Part shown: piece after piece, positions 40,701-53,400 of the stretch
Position numbering within the stretch: position 1 is the first letter of the stretch
Layout: every line of letters starts with the position of its first letter
Notes under the pieces: generated by a model
Told to the model about the DNA's origin: nothing
Database searches by the model: none
The model's input: the letters and a program-made list of their open reading frames with translations, nothing else
Assembly (NCBI RefSeq): GCF_902150065.1
Contig: NC_043993.1
Coordinates: 13,804,185-13,868,184 of the forward strand
Length of the DNA: 64,000 bases
Direction: 5' to 3'
Source of the DNA: Myripristis murdjan
Lineage: Eukaryota; Chordata; Actinopteri; Holocentriformes; Holocentridae
Made by a program: the position numbers and the translations under genes

Positions 40701-43311
40701 TAATTACACAGGGGAAGTGAAGATAAGGTGAACACAATGGAAAATAAATATTTGGTGAGTCATATTTTTTTTAAATGAGGCTGACAAAAATCAATGATAT
40801 TCCATGACTTATTCCAAGAAATCATTAAACTCCAAGACTTTCTCTGTCTGAAACAGACTATCCAGAAAAATGGATGGGCACCCTGTCACTCTTCAGTAGT
40901 GGTGTTGGTTGACAGACAAAAGCGCAGACAGAAAGCATGAGGGACATTCAGATATTTACCTGAGCGATTGAGTCCTGCTCCAGGTGAGCTCTGGAGCCGC
41001 ATGAAACTGCCATATTCTCCTAAAGACACAGACAGGATTTTTCAGAGTGAACGAAAACTGATCAACTTCTATTACAGCTTCATACCTAGATAATAGTTAG
41101 TGGCAAAGACAGAAGAGCGACATAATGCTCTCACCGGTTTAGGGTTGAGGTCGTGAAGGCCGGCCTCCACTTTCTCAATGTCGGCAAACTTTGTGGCTCC
41201 ATCAGCATCGGCCATCAGAATGAGCTTCCCTCTGGAGCTCATAGTTCCCTGACAGTCAGACAAAGACAGAGAAATAGTACCAAAGCAACAAGGTACGGCA
41301 TGATATACATTTGAACTGGACTGTTTTTGTTGTACGTTCAAATGAGGGTTAACAGCTGAGACCTCACCATCCGCACGGCTCCTCCTTTCCCTCTGTTCTT
41401 CACCAGAGTCAAGACCCGCACCTTGTCCGCACCGTACTTCCTTGTGTACTGCAAGGCAACCTGGGAGAACAGCACCACAATAATCACACTCAAATACAAA
41501 CCTCCTCTTGGTACCTCACGCCAGTAAGTGTTGAGAATATGTAGAAAAATATATATAATTCTGGGAAACATAACTACAAAAAGTCTTAAAAGTCTTACCT
41601 CTGTGGTTTTGTCTCTGCTGCCATCGTCAACCACAATGACCTCATAGGTAAACGAGGGATGCTCTTTCTGTTTTGAGGCAATAACAAGGAGCGGTGTTTT
41701 TAGTCGAATGCTGCAACCTAGTGGCCACCTTGACAATAGCTGATGCAACCAACATGTAAGCTCTCCAGTCCAGATGGAGAAGCAATTAACTTGTGAGTTC
41801 TTGAATTTGCTTTCATATGACATTCAAGACAGCCAACCTGTCCCTGTCAGTGTGAGGGCGAGTACTGACCTGTCTGTTCTCCAGGTACTCCATCGCCTCT
41901 TCCAACATCACAGGCACTAAAGGGACACACATTGAAACCCATATTAAGTTTCTGTCACCTCATGCGAGTGTAAAGTGACATGTGGCCAGAGAGGTTGGAC
42001 AGTATGAGATTTTAAATGAACCTAATTGGTTGGTAAAGTCACTTTAAGCTGGATGCTCCTCTAAACCTCACAATTCATCCCTCAACAGAGTACACCATGC
42101 ATGTATGAGCATTTAATTGTTGAGAAAGGCAGATTTAGATAGTATCTATCTCTAATCAATATTAAATGTTTCTCATATTTAAAGAGAGAAAAATATTCAT
42201 CGCAGAAATTTTTTGGGGGTGTAATATTCTTTTAAGCCTGTAGCCTAAAGCCTGTAATTCCTAAAACCAGGATGTCTATGATCTAACTTGGGCTGCATAC
42301 ATTGTCATTATCAGGAAGATGAGTGGTCAACATCAATAGCTAAGTCCTTTAATTACAGAGGTGTAAATATCCTATAAGATAAAAATTTGTAGTCGTAACT
42401 GTTTCCTAACACATCAAACCAGAGCTTTACAAGAGATTACCGTATCTAAAGTGAGGGAAGGCTGAAACCAAACCAAAAAGTGATGGCGCTTTCACATGTA
42501 ATGTTACTCCACAGGTTCCTATGCAGAAGTCCTTGACTGAAAGACCTCGGTTTACAGCCATCACTTACTTCGAAGTTCCTCGTTATAGGCTGGAATGACC
42601 ACAGACAGCTCCCGGGAGTGGGGATCATGCAGGCTGGGGAACAGCTCCTTGTCCCCGTTGGCGGTGAGGAAGTACTTCTCCTTCTCATGTCGTGTTAGAT
42701 TCACCATACTGGCTGTGACATGTGCTACGACAAACACCTGAGAAGGAGCGAATAACACAATGTTCTTTTGCTATTTGTGTTGTAAATCTTTTTGTTCCTG
42801 TACAGCGCTGGCTTGAGCTCAGATTTCATACTGGCAGATTTCAGGTGGGTGTGTCTCAACATTATAAAATAACTCACACACTTTCTACTTGCTTTGTAGC
42901 TGCAGCTACAGCCATCTATTTCCTGGGTTGTCAACGGCATTGCAACGTACAGCCATTAGTTAACCAGCCAATGAGCAAAGTGAGAGGGATTTAAAAGGAT
43001 CAGCCTGCGTGTGAATTCAAAATGATGTCCAGTAGATTTGCTTTCAAATAAAAAAACATCCACCCAAGTCACAACTTCAGAGAGTCAGGATGTTGACAGC
43101 CACCTGATGACACCAGAGATGAACATTTTGACAGCTTTTTCCAATGCAGGTCATCTGGTTTAACACCAGAGCACATTCATTCCCCAGATCCTGAGAGATC
43201 TACTACAACAGACCTGCCTGCTGAATATGAGTCCAGGGCTGTACTCACCACAATCACCCCTGCAGCTGCCAGAGCGACCAAGCCTTGAACTATCTCACAG
43301 AGGAACTCCAT
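37773..43311 (-). CDS. alg5: dolichyl-phosphate beta-glucosyltransferase
   Basis: Makes dolichyl-phosphate-glucose from UDP-glucose and dolichyl phosphate at the ER membrane, the glucose donor for completing the N-glycan precursor. Exons in transcription order: 43311-43249, 42737-42569, 41916-41870, 41667-41599, 41460-41368, 41248-41135, 41019-40960, 39098-38947, 38689-38604, 37888-37773, giving 322 residues (human 324). Residues about 5-30 are a hydrophobic N-terminal anchor ([18 protein letters not shown]). The GT2 glycosyltransferase fold shows in [37 protein letters not shown] and the metal-binding region [11 protein letters not shown]. The later [14 protein letters not shown] and [18 protein letters not shown] are family hallmarks. 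It shares a head-to-head promoter region with exosc8. Confidence 0.97.
38428..38481 (+). repeat. 54-bp direct repeat, left copy
   Basis: This stretch is repeated, identical by eye, at 40479-40532. The copies lie in alg5 introns and bracket the coding exons 38604-38689 and 38947-39098. Confidence 0.85.
39202..39636. mobile_element. hAT-like MITE in an alg5 intron
   Basis: Left end CAGTGGTGCTCAGCCTGGGG and right end the inverse of CAGTGGTTCTCAAACTTTTT, a widespread hAT terminal sequence. A poly-A/GAAAAA tract lies inside. A second lone end, the inverse of CAGTGGTTCTCAACCTTTTG, sits at about 39833-39853 and may mark a second or longer copy. Confidence 0.6.
40479..40532 (+). repeat. 54-bp direct repeat, right copy
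   Basis: Exact copy of 38428-38481, offset by 2051 bp. The sequence outside the 54 bp does not match between the copies. Confidence 0.85.
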
Positions 43312-43984
43312 GGGGCTCAGGGGCTAGCTAACAGCCAGCTAGCACACCAGTTTCTCTACACCTCCCCGGGCTTTCCGTGCTGTATCTGATGCTCACACGC
43401 TCCCAGAGGAAGAAATAGATTTACATAGATGTTTTGAAGGTACAGGCACAACAGAGCGGTCCCTAAATTTCCATTTCTCTGTGGGCAGTCCACTGACTGA
43501 ACTCTGCCTCCAATCACAACTGAACACAACGCCGATGCGGAAGTGCCACTAGTTTTCTTGACCACATCATCAGTTTGGTGCAAGAGAGCACGGCGGGCAG
43601 AGGCACATCGCCCCCTGCTGGACGGGAGTGGGAAAACCTGGACGGAGAGTGGAGGGAGTGCTTTTGGGCAAGGCAAGAGTGAAGTAGTGTGTAAGTAGTG
43701 CAAAACACAAAGTTGAATGAGTGAAAAAAAAAAGCTTCTCTTGCGGAGGGATTCATTATTATACAGTTATACTACTATTAAGTTGTTACTTGTAATATTA
43801 ATAGTATACATATTAGAAAAAAAAACAAAAAAAACAAAAAAAACAAAACAAAACAAAAAACCGAGAGCTGCTCCATTATGCTGCAGAAAACAATTCCCTT
43901 GGAAAACCCGATCGCAAACCTACAAATGTCCATCTGCAGCTGCCGTAGTGCGTACACTAAACCCACGTGGTAAATCAAAACATC
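43312..43984. promoter_or_regulatory. shared alg5/exosc8 head-to-head promoter region
   Basis: 673 bp separate the two divergent start codons. Visible elements: an ETS-like GCGGAAGTG near 43537-43546, a CTCF-like motif on the minus strand near 43609-43622, and an E-box CACGTG at 43964-43969 just before the exosc8 start. The same two genes are divergent neighbours in human, so shared control is likely. A poly-A rich stretch occupies about 43816-43860. Confidence 0.7.
43609..43622 (-). promoter_or_regulatory. CTCF-like motif, reverse orientation
   Basis: CGCCCCCTGCTGG on the plus strand is the inverse of CCAGCAGGGGGCG, a near-ideal CTCF core. It points left, toward smad9 and rfxap. Confidence 0.6.
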
Positions 43985-46900
43985 ATGGCGGCTGGTTTCA
44001 AGTAAGATTACACTGAAAATGTTTTTGTATGTTTCCTGCTAGCAGCGAGGTGAATTTATTTACTTGTTATTATTATGTTATGATCATTACTTTCGATCAT
44101 TGATTCTCCGCATAAAAAGCTTCAAGGACGCGCTCCACACAAACCCGTCAGAGTTTGTCCTGTCGAGGCGTTCAATGGTGTTTTCTCAATCAACACTAAT
44201 GATATGACAGAAGTGGTAGTTTCCTCACCGTCACGCTGATGTTGATATGATCACAGACTGTTTCTGTCAGAGCAAAATCCAGACGATATAAACAAGAAGA
44301 ACAACAGACTGTGTGTGTGACTTGTTGCTCTCACTCCCCGAGCTGTCAGTGACTGTTCATGATTTCTCAAACGTTGTGTCAGACATTACTGAATTACACC
44401 AGTTTGTAAGATAATACCCGCTTTCTTTGCCTTGTTATCTTTCAGGACTGCAGAGCCCCTGGAGTACCACCGGAGCTTTCTGGTACGCTGTGCGAAACAA
44501 AAACCAAAATCAAAGAAAGAACAAAAACATCATCAGCTGTTTTCAAGTCGACATAAAAAATATAATATATAATAATAGTATTAACTATTTATGGATAATT
44601 TTATCTAATAGCAGAGGTTTTAATGGTCTCAAATACAGTTAAATGCTGTATTTTAAGCCTTGATGTCAGTATTAAAGTGACTAAGTGTCGTGGTTTCTCG
44701 GGAAAAAATTAATGTTGTCATGCAGACTGTGTTCTCATACGTCAAGTTTTCATTTTCTCATTTTCTCCAATGCCGAAAATTATTTTATTACCTTTTCTAA
44801 TTACCATTAAAAGGTCATAAAAAGTCTATGATCTTGCAGACACTCTGTATTCATATTCAGTCTAAGATGGTGAAACCAAGAAAATGACCCCATAGTCTTA
44901 TGTCCTGTCAAACATGCTGTCGGTATAGAAGTGGATCATATATATGATGCGTGGTGGCATTTATGACTCTAATGTTTATTAAAATGAATCCTAAACTTGA
45001 GTCCGGACATTTGACCCCTAACATGAAAATAGTTCCTGCTGTTGAGCTGTGTAGAGCAGATAAATTATGATTAAAACTGATTTGTTCTATTGATTGATTG
45101 GTTATTTGATTATCTCTTGACAATTTGTAGCATGAACAGCAGCACATGGTCTAATATAAAAATGTTTACTCTTCAGAAAGAAAACTGTAGGCCTGATGGA
45201 AGGGAACTGGCAGAGTTCAGAACCACAACACTGAATATCGGTGAGGCAAAATGCTGATGTTCACATTTGAGCGACACAGGAGCTTATTTTCATAATTTGT
45301 TAGTGTGAATTCTATATCTCTGTGTGTGTGTGTGCGTCTCTCTCTCTCTCAGGCTCCATATCCACAGCAGACGGCTCAGCCTTGGTGAAGGTCGGAAACA
45401 CCACGGTCATCTGTGGTATCAAAGCGGTAATTGATGAACATAGAGGCACTAATAATCCACCATAACCATCAAAATATAGGAAACATAACCGGTTATGCTA
45501 ATTGGGCCACTAATTAACACTTTCAGAACCTCAGATAATGACAATATGAAGAATTTTAACATGATCTTTGAAATTAGTTGGGAATCAACCTCCAGGTTAT
45601 TGTAGTTCAGACTGCTGTCCATGGTGCTGAACAGCCTGAACTAATTAGAATGTTAATGAGCGGCTATTTGGGTCAACATACGTGAACATAATGTTGTGTA
45701 CAGTGACAGGACCTAAAAATTCTATGAAACCACTTGTTTCCATGATGAAGGTAAATGTCTGACTCTAGTATATTTGTTCATTTAAGGAGCTGACCAACCC
45801 AACAGTGGAAGCCCCAAGCAAAGGTTATATCGGTAAGTTTTCAGAGCGATAGGAGTGTGTAAGTGTCTTCATGTTGCTGTACCTTCAGTGTAGGACAGAT
45901 GATGTTTCTCGTGTCTTGATGCATGAGAGTGCAGACATTCACCTACTGCTGTTGCTGGAGTTGAGTAGATTTTTAGTGTACTTGTTGGGTCTTTTTTAAA
46001 AGTCAGTATTGTTACCTTTACTGGAATATATTTTGATTCAACTATTGTATTTGCCACATTTTAAATTGGATTCATTACAGAGTACATTTGTGTGGGCTCT
46101 CCACAAGCATCAGATACTGGACCAAAGTAAATGTTCCAATTTTAGAGCCATTTGCAATGAGTCAGTTGTAATTTTAAATTTTCTGTTTGAGTTGGGTTTG
46201 AACTCTCCTCATCCTTTAAGATTTGCTTGGGAAAGATCACATCTGACAGTGTTCATTTTTCTAAAAAGTAACTTTTACCCTGAGTACATTTGCAACTCAC
46301 TACATTATATTTTTACTTGAGCAGATTTTGATGCCGGTAGTTGTACTCCTATTTAAGTAAAATTTAGTAAATGTAATTGTACTTGTGTTTGTGTAAGACG
46401 TTGTAATACTCTTTCCACCCGTGTTAGTGCCCAACGTGGACCTGCCGCCCCTGTGTTCCTCTCGCTTCCGTCCCGGGCCGCCTGGAGAACAGGCTCAGGC
46501 CGCTAGCCAGTTCATTGCTGATGTGATAGAGAGGTGCTGCAGTCTGCCGTCACATTTTCATTTTTAATTAAGATCTGTGCTCATCCATGATGCCACTCAT
46601 GTCATTCTACTAACCTAAGCTTTTGTTTTTTGGCATTGTAGCTCTGATGTGATACAGACAGAAGACCTGTGCATAGAAAGAGGAAAGGTAAATCCATACT
46701 TTATTTTACTTTAAACCCACATTGGTGCTGTTAGAGTTTGACTCTTGGTAAGACACTAAAATTTGGTCCCTCATTGGCTCATTGGTTGTGCTGATTCTGG
46801 TTTCAGCTGTGCTGGGTGCTGTACTGTGACATCATGTGCCTCGACTATGATGGGAACTTGCTGGATGCGTGTATCATTGCCCTGCTGGCTGCCCTGAAGA

Positions 46901-49006
46901 ACAGTAAGTGCTTGGAGAACAATATGGCAGCATCAGCAGGGTTAACTGGCACTATAACAAGGAATTAATTTTCAGCATCTGGTCTAGATTCCTTTCCATA
47001 AAAGGTATCACTCTCAAGTCAAATCTCAGAACAATAATTGGATGAGAGTTGAGAGTTGAGTCAGTCTTGATCGGCCAAATACTCATGTGCATGTCACGTG
47101 CAGCTGCCCCTTGAAAAGTTGACTAGTTGAAGTTTGGGCCAAGAGGCGATTCTTCATATTGAGAAGTCGACTTTGGAAATTGTGAGTTGGGTACAGTCCT
47201 ACGAGGCTGTTTTTTCCCACTTGCAAGCTTTAGCAAAAGTAAAGCTGTCCTTGTTTGCCAGGATTTAGAAAAAGTAATCTTTGTATTTATCGCCGCTCAT
47301 CTTCACTCCTTGTACATGAAAGTCAGTCATTCATCACTCTTTTCGTCTGCAGTTTGCTTTTAATTGGTTCCCAGGAGCATATCTCCCCCACGTTTGTCTT
47401 TCTTCACTGGTTTCCTGTCAGTCTTAGAGTTAATTTTAAAGTCTTATTTGTTTTGAAAGCGCTTTGTGGATCGGCTCCCTCTTATTTATCTTCCTATGCC
47501 CCAAAAAGATCACTTGGGTGCTCAGATAAATCACCTTTGGTCAGGGCGACTCCATCTTCTCTGTTGCAGTCTCAGATTGTGGAAGTCTCCTCCATCACAT
47601 CAGATCAGCCAAATTTATTTTTACAGCATGGCTCAAAGCCAGGAACTTGCCAGTGGTATTAGTCAATGTCTTTTATAGTTGTCTTTTTCCTGGTTTTTAC
47701 GATAATTATTGATGTTGCTCTGTTTTCTACCTCCTGTAAGCTGTTTTTTATCAGTATATTTCTTTCATTTTTCCCCTCTCATTTCCCACAGCACAGCTTC
47801 CAGAGGTCACCATCAAACCAGAGGCATGTACACCAGAAGTGAATTTAGAGAAGAGAAATGGGCTGCTGATTCACAAACATCCAGTCGGCACCTCTTTTTG
47901 TGTCTTTGACAAGTAAGTGTCCCCATTTCAAATTCACAAATCATTTCTGGTGGGTAAGCTCAGCCCAACACAATGAACACAGCCTCAAACAATCTGCATC
48001 CATGACCATGACCTCTGTCGTGTCCTGCACAGCTCTATACTGATCGTGGACCCTACCGCTGAGGAGGAGGGCCTGTCAAGTGCTCACTTCACTGTGGTGA
48101 CAGATGAGGGAGACCGGCTGTGCTCTGTCCACAAACCAGGTCAGACATGGAGCCAGTAATAATTCGCCTCTCCCTGCTCAGCTTTTACCAGTGCAAAACC
48201 ATTTCTTAGCCTCTACACATAGGAGAAAAAGTATTAAAGCTTCCATTTTTTGTTGTTGGTTTTAGACTACCAATAGGTTGTGTCTCAAATCCTGTGATAC
48301 CTGTCAAAAATGAAATGCTTGTCTTTTTCCGTCAGTATTGACTTGAAGGTATCAGATTTACTGAAAAGCTTTAAAATTATATATTTTGACAACGGTCCCT
48401 TTCTGGTGGTGGTTATGTATCTATAGATATAGATGTATGATGCACACAAAAATTCCTCTCTTGCATTATCATGTTATTTAACATAAACAGATCATAGTTT
48501 AGGTTTTCGGTATAGTAAACTGAGTGAACCTAACTTAACTTATGTGTGACTCTTGGATGTTGAGCAAAGTGAGAGAAAGTAAAGGACAGTCTGCCTATAC
48601 CTCTTCTGAGGCCAAGCAATTGACCTCTCGTGTTACAGAAGAGCAAGGCTTGCACACAGATCAAAGTCAGGTCAAAAATCATAATATTGCAACATTGTCA
48701 ATAAAAGATGAATAAATGGAGCTCCTAGTGAGCAGCATGGTGGTTTTCTGCAGTGACTAATACACCCCAACAGCTCACCTCAAGGTGCATATAACTAGGA
48801 GCTCATCCAAGTGGAATAAATTATGTTTACTGGTCTTCAAGGTGATCAGCTGCAATTCAGTGCTAACAGTCTTTCCCTCTGGCTCAGGTGGGACGGCCCT
48901 GTCAGGAGAGAAACTGCAGGAGTGTATCAGCCGAGCGACGGCACGGCAGAGAGAGATCCAGAAACTCATCGACAAAGTCATACAGAGTGTCAAGGCAGCA
49001 GAATAA
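43985..49006 (+). CDS. exosc8: exosome component 8 (RRP43), RNase PH-like ring subunit
   Basis: One of six RNase PH-like subunits forming the inactive ring of the RNA exosome, which processes and degrades RNA in nucleus and cytoplasm. Exons: 43985-44001, 44446-44482, 45177-45240, 45353-45426, 45787-45832, 46428-46533, 46642-46687, 46807-46903, 47792-47912, 48033-48139, 48888-49006, giving 277 residues (human 276). Seen: [20 protein letters not shown], the family signature [70 protein letters not shown], and the C-terminal helix [15 protein letters not shown]. The donor after 46533 (gtgctg) is weak. The start lies in an ATGGCGGC context typical of short 5' leaders. Confidence 0.97.
45960..46400. 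repeat. TACTTGAGTA-type interspersed repeat
   Basis: Stretch ending with TTTTACTTGAGCAGATTTTGATG and a run of ACTTG/AGTAA words, a dispersed sequence I recognise as common in fish introns. It occupies most of the exosc8 intron before 46428. The boundaries are approximate and no terminal repeats are clear. Confidence 0.4.
47340..47670 (+). mobile_element. LINE reverse-transcriptase 3' fragment (L2/Rex1-like)
   Basis: Inside the exosc8 intron between 46903 and 47792. One frame reads [18 protein letters not shown], then [20 protein letters not shown] and [13 protein letters not shown]. This matches the C-terminal part of L2/CR1-like LINE proteins (ITPVLKSLHWLPVKFRI... APSYLS... RSLRSSD). It is truncated and lacks the reverse-transcriptase core. 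Confidence 0.65.
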
Positions 49007-49875
49007 AGAACCACAAACACCACTTTTATCTAAAAGCTGTATTTTCCACTGTCAATATATATTCTTTTTTTTAAACAATAAAACTGCTGACAAAGACCGC
49101 TTAAAAAATTATTCCTCAGTGTCCAGAAATATCTCACACGCACACTCGCTTGATGTCTTGTAAGAATACGCTCATGGCTCCTGAACTAATTAAAAGGAAA
49201 TGCCTTTTTCAAAATGTGCTGTACAAAAGCAGATACACCGTCTTGCATGTTGATCTTAAGTCCTCGGTCGAGCCCTGTGCCAGGATTATTAATAGAATAA
49301 GGACTTCCAACAGACTGAGAGGTAGAGGGCTGCCCCAGGCACTACTCCAAGGTCAGATTTGCATTTTCACATGTAATGGTTATGTGGAGGATTTGGTGTG
49401 AATAAGCTCAACCGGGATCCGTGCGTAAGGGCAGTTTCTACCGGGGTCAACCGAGCAGAGACAGGAGGACCAGGCAGGTTCACGAGGAATCCTCTGAAAA
49501 TGTGCGTTAACGATCCTCTCAGTCAACAGGGCCTCCATAGAGAAAGTCTTCCTGAAGTGGAAATTTGTTATTGTGGAAGCCCTCTACCTATGAGAACCAT
49601 CTTTTTTCTGTTTCATCTCAAAAAATATCAGTAAGGTTCTTTAAGTGTAGGGCTCCCTGTTCTAAAAAATCCCATCCTCTGTGGTGGACATAGTTTTGGT
49701 TCTCCAAAACCTCTGACAACCATTACATACAAATCGTTACATTTCTCAGCTAGAAAAAGACAAACAAAAAGGACAAAAAAGTCTTTCTGTCTGCAATCTC
49801 CACAGTGAGACAGACAAAGAGCACAGTATGGATCATTCATGTCCTCATGATGATGGGTTCGTAGTGGGGTGGCAT

Positions 49876-49918
<43 letters not shown>

Positions 49919-49923
49919 GTCTG
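49007..49923. other. convergent 3' region of exosc8 and supt20
   Basis: The exosc8 poly(A) signal AATAAA is at 49077-49082, 71 bp past its stop. The rest is most simply supt20 3' UTR on the minus strand. I found no clear minus-strand AATAAA here. A GT tract lies at about 49880-49917. Confidence 0.6.
49077..49082 (+). terminator. exosc8: exosc8 poly(A) signal
   Basis: AATAAA 71 bp downstream of the exosc8 stop codon, preceded by a T-rich stretch. Confidence 0.7.
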
Positions 49924-50070
49924 TCATGATTTCGGGATGGGCTGCGGCATGCTCCTCTTCCTCTTACTTCTTGGTTGGTTGGCGGTATGTTGCCGTGGCG
50001 CCGCCCCCTGAGGAGCTGCTGCTCCCATAGCCATTTGCTGCTGCTGCATTTGGTGCTGCAAGAATTGCAA
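49924..50070 (-). CDS. supt20: supt20 terminal exon, read in two frames
   Basis: Frame one (89-nt exon included) reads [20 protein letters not shown] and ends [13 protein letters not shown] at 49924. Frame two (exon skipped) reads [20 protein letters not shown] and ends TYRQPTKK at 49964. They match the human tails QLRFLQHQMAMA...KMKRG and [16 protein letters not shown]...YRQPVKK respectively. About 105 bases are therefore coding in two overlapping frames. Confidence 0.88.
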   Translation of the reverse strand: MQFLQHQMQQQQMAMGAAAPQGAAPRQHTANQPRSKRKRSMPQPIPKS

Positions 50071-50417
50071 CTGTCCAGTGGAGAAAAACAAACAAAAACA
50101 GAAAATAAAATCAGATGGGATTTCAGTGCGATAAAACGAGCAGCACTTTGCACACTGTTGTGGATCTAGTTATTGGGCACTGTGTAACCATCTATGGCCT
50201 GGTGAAAAATCATTCACTGGCACCAGTGATGAGCAGACATCCTCACTGAAACTGAGTTAATTAAAGGAACAGTTCACTCAAACACACACAAAAATGATGA
50301 TTTCCCATTTACCCTTAGTATAATCTCTCCATCTAGATAATGTCTGTGTGATTTAGCAAGGTTTGCAGTCAGCCAAGCTCTTGCTTGTTTACCAGCACAA
50401 AAGTACAGTGGACCTAG

Positions 50418-50453
<36 letters not shown>

Positions 50454-53400
50454 GGAACTCAAATGTCAAAAATATACATGTGAAAAACTCAAGAGCAACT
50501 CAAAAGTTACTTTCCCTGAAGAAAAACCTGGCAAATTGCTCTATCCTACCCCAAGGAGTACAAATTAGAGGTTGATTGACAGTTAGCTGGTGTTCTTCTG
50601 CAAAAAAAAAAAAAAAAAAAGTTCCCGGAGAAACTGCTCATCACAACGGGCTGTGGATTCTCTTGGGTATCCGTGTCATTGTTTTTGTAAAGAGCTGCTG
50701 CTGCTGCTGAGTTTTTCAGATGTAAATCTTTGACAACTTGACATCTACCAAAAAATACCCATCCAGGTATTGTATTAGGGTGCTGAGAGACAGGAAAGAT
50801 TACAGTAGACTGGAAACCTTGACAAATCACACAAAGTGGATGGATAGATTGCACTATGGTTAAAACAAAATTGAACTCTGATATAGTGTTGGGTTGTATA
50901 GTTACCTGGGCGTTATATGAATCCACATGCTGGCAAAATATCCTCCACAGTTGCTCTATTCTTCCTTGGGCTGGTACTCCACTATATATTTTTTCTCTCT
51001 CCTTTCACTTTAATAGTGTGTCAAAACTGCTCCCAAAATAACACTCGTAGTGCATAAACAAACACTACTGCTTTATGTTTTTTACTTTAATGACCACTCA
51101 GTCATTTAATTTCCTCCAAAAAAAGGTTCCTGGACTTATTTTAGGACCTGTTTTGCCACACTATGGAAGTGAAAAGAGAGACACAATATCTTCTACAATA
51201 ATTTCTGGATTACCAGACCAGGAGAGCACGGAGCAGCGGGTGAGGATATTTTGCCACCATATTGACTCATACATGTTTTTTGGGTGAACTGTTCCTTTAA
51301 AGTAATGCTTGGACTTGCAGCAGAATGCAGTGTTTTGCAGACAGTCCATGAGAGTTGCATGAGTTAGTGAAGCTGAACCGAAGCCTGGTAACGACATACA
51401 GGAGGAGTGTACAGAGACACGGAAGAGTGGTTAATGGGTTGCAGAGGGAAAGGGGAAAGGAAGGAAGAGAGATAAATAGGCTCAAGATTGGGGGGACAGG
51501 GTAGGCTGGGGGTGGGGAGTGTGTTGGGGAGTGAGGCAGGACACAGTCAAGCAGCACCAGTGGCGTTAGATGTCACCCACTCTGTGGGTGTCATAGCTGC
51601 AGACACACTGTGACCCTGGCAACAACAGACATGCAGCTTAGCAACCGTGCGTCTGCTCTGAGTAAGTCAGCAACTTCAACTGGGCAAAAGTGGAAGGTCA
51701 GATCCTTGAAAACCACACCAAACACATCACAGTCTCACAGTTTAACAGTGTACTGTGTCTGATCTATCAGTTTCTTTGCACTGCAATCAGCATAGCAACA
51801 TCTAAGGACAATATATGTGACGACATTATTGCGGGTGCTGATATAAACAGACTGTAATTGAATGCTTCATGAGAACATGCCTCCCAGTTCGACACGCTGT
51901 TAGTTACTGCCATTGGAAGTGCCACAAGCTCTGGTGTTTGGGTGCTGGGAGTATCTGGACGTCAGCAGTTTAAGTCAAACAAAAGTATTAACCAAAAATA
52001 CAACACAGGATGGAGTGGATGGCGAGGGAAGGGACAGAACGAAATGTGTCAAACAACGAAAAAACGAAAAAACACAACTCCAGGAGATGGATGGTGAAGG
52101 AAGATTAAAAAAAAAAAAAAGAAATACAACAAACAAAACAGACCTGGGACGAATACATTTATGACTCCTCTACAACAAGTACTTCTTTAAAGGTCCCATA
52201 TATTAACTTTTATAGGCATACATGTCTATAAAAATTGTGTGATGGTATTAACAATAAAATCTGTGTTTGTTTTTATTCTGCTATCCCCAAAGCCTCTCTC
52301 TGTCCTTCCCACAGGCAAATCAGTTTTTTGGTGCTAAGTGGAATTACCCATTAGTAATTATTCATGAGCAAATGATACAACATCCTGCAGTGGGAGAGCA
52401 AGAGAAATAGCAGTAGTAAGCAGCTTCACATTTTCACAGCTTTTGCTTTACACCCCTGGGTTAAAAAAAGAATAAAAAAAAATAAATATAAAAACACAAA
52501 CCAAATTTACTTTGATGAGATGGGACCTTTAAAGTTGATAAAAATGCCTCAAATATATATTCTGAAAATAATAATTAAACATCATGTGAGTATGAGAAAT
52601 TAAAAACTAAATATGTTCGTCAGTCATGTAAGATTAATTTGACTACATATACAAGGAAACAAATTTAAGAGAACAGGAAGGATTTAAAATGATGTACAAT
52701 TAGTTTAGTGAAATATTCTGTCAAGATAGATGCTTAAAATGGTTTAAATACTTCTAAAATAATACTGATTTAAAATATTTCCCTCTTATGGGACATTTGA
52801 TATACTCCTTTTGTTCTCTGAGACATGAAAGTCGATGGAGAGGTCTGATGAAAACACTTTTGTGTAAAAGAAAGCAAAGTTACCTAAACCTCTGACTGGA
52901 TAAATATAAGGAAAGGCAGCCATGACGAGTTGGCTGCTGAATTTTGTAATGTGCAAATTATCCACAACTACTTGTCAGTAGTTGGGTCTTGTTGAGATGT
53001 ACATGTGTATAAAGATGTTAAAGTTGCTGTATTACTTGGATCTGTGGCTGGTGCTGCTGCTGAAGCCTTGGAGAAGGCAGCGGGGGCCCAGACCCGTCCA
53101 GCCCACAGCCCAACTGGGACAGCACTAAGGGGGAGGGAGGAGGGAGGGAGGGAAGGAGCCCCAGAGGGAAGGAGGTGAAGGCAATAGGGAGAGAGGCAGA
53201 AGAAGGTATGGAGTGAGGGATGAAGAGAAAGTGCGTATAGACAGGCAAGGGGAGGCAGTGAAAGAGAATGAGGGGAGAAATGTGGTTTCAGTCAAAATGA
53301 TGGAAAGGAAGTGATGGAAGCAAGAAAAGGTAAAAGGAGGAGGTGATGTAGGAGGCCCAATGAGAAGGAAGAATGAAATAAAGAGCCGTGCGCAGATATT

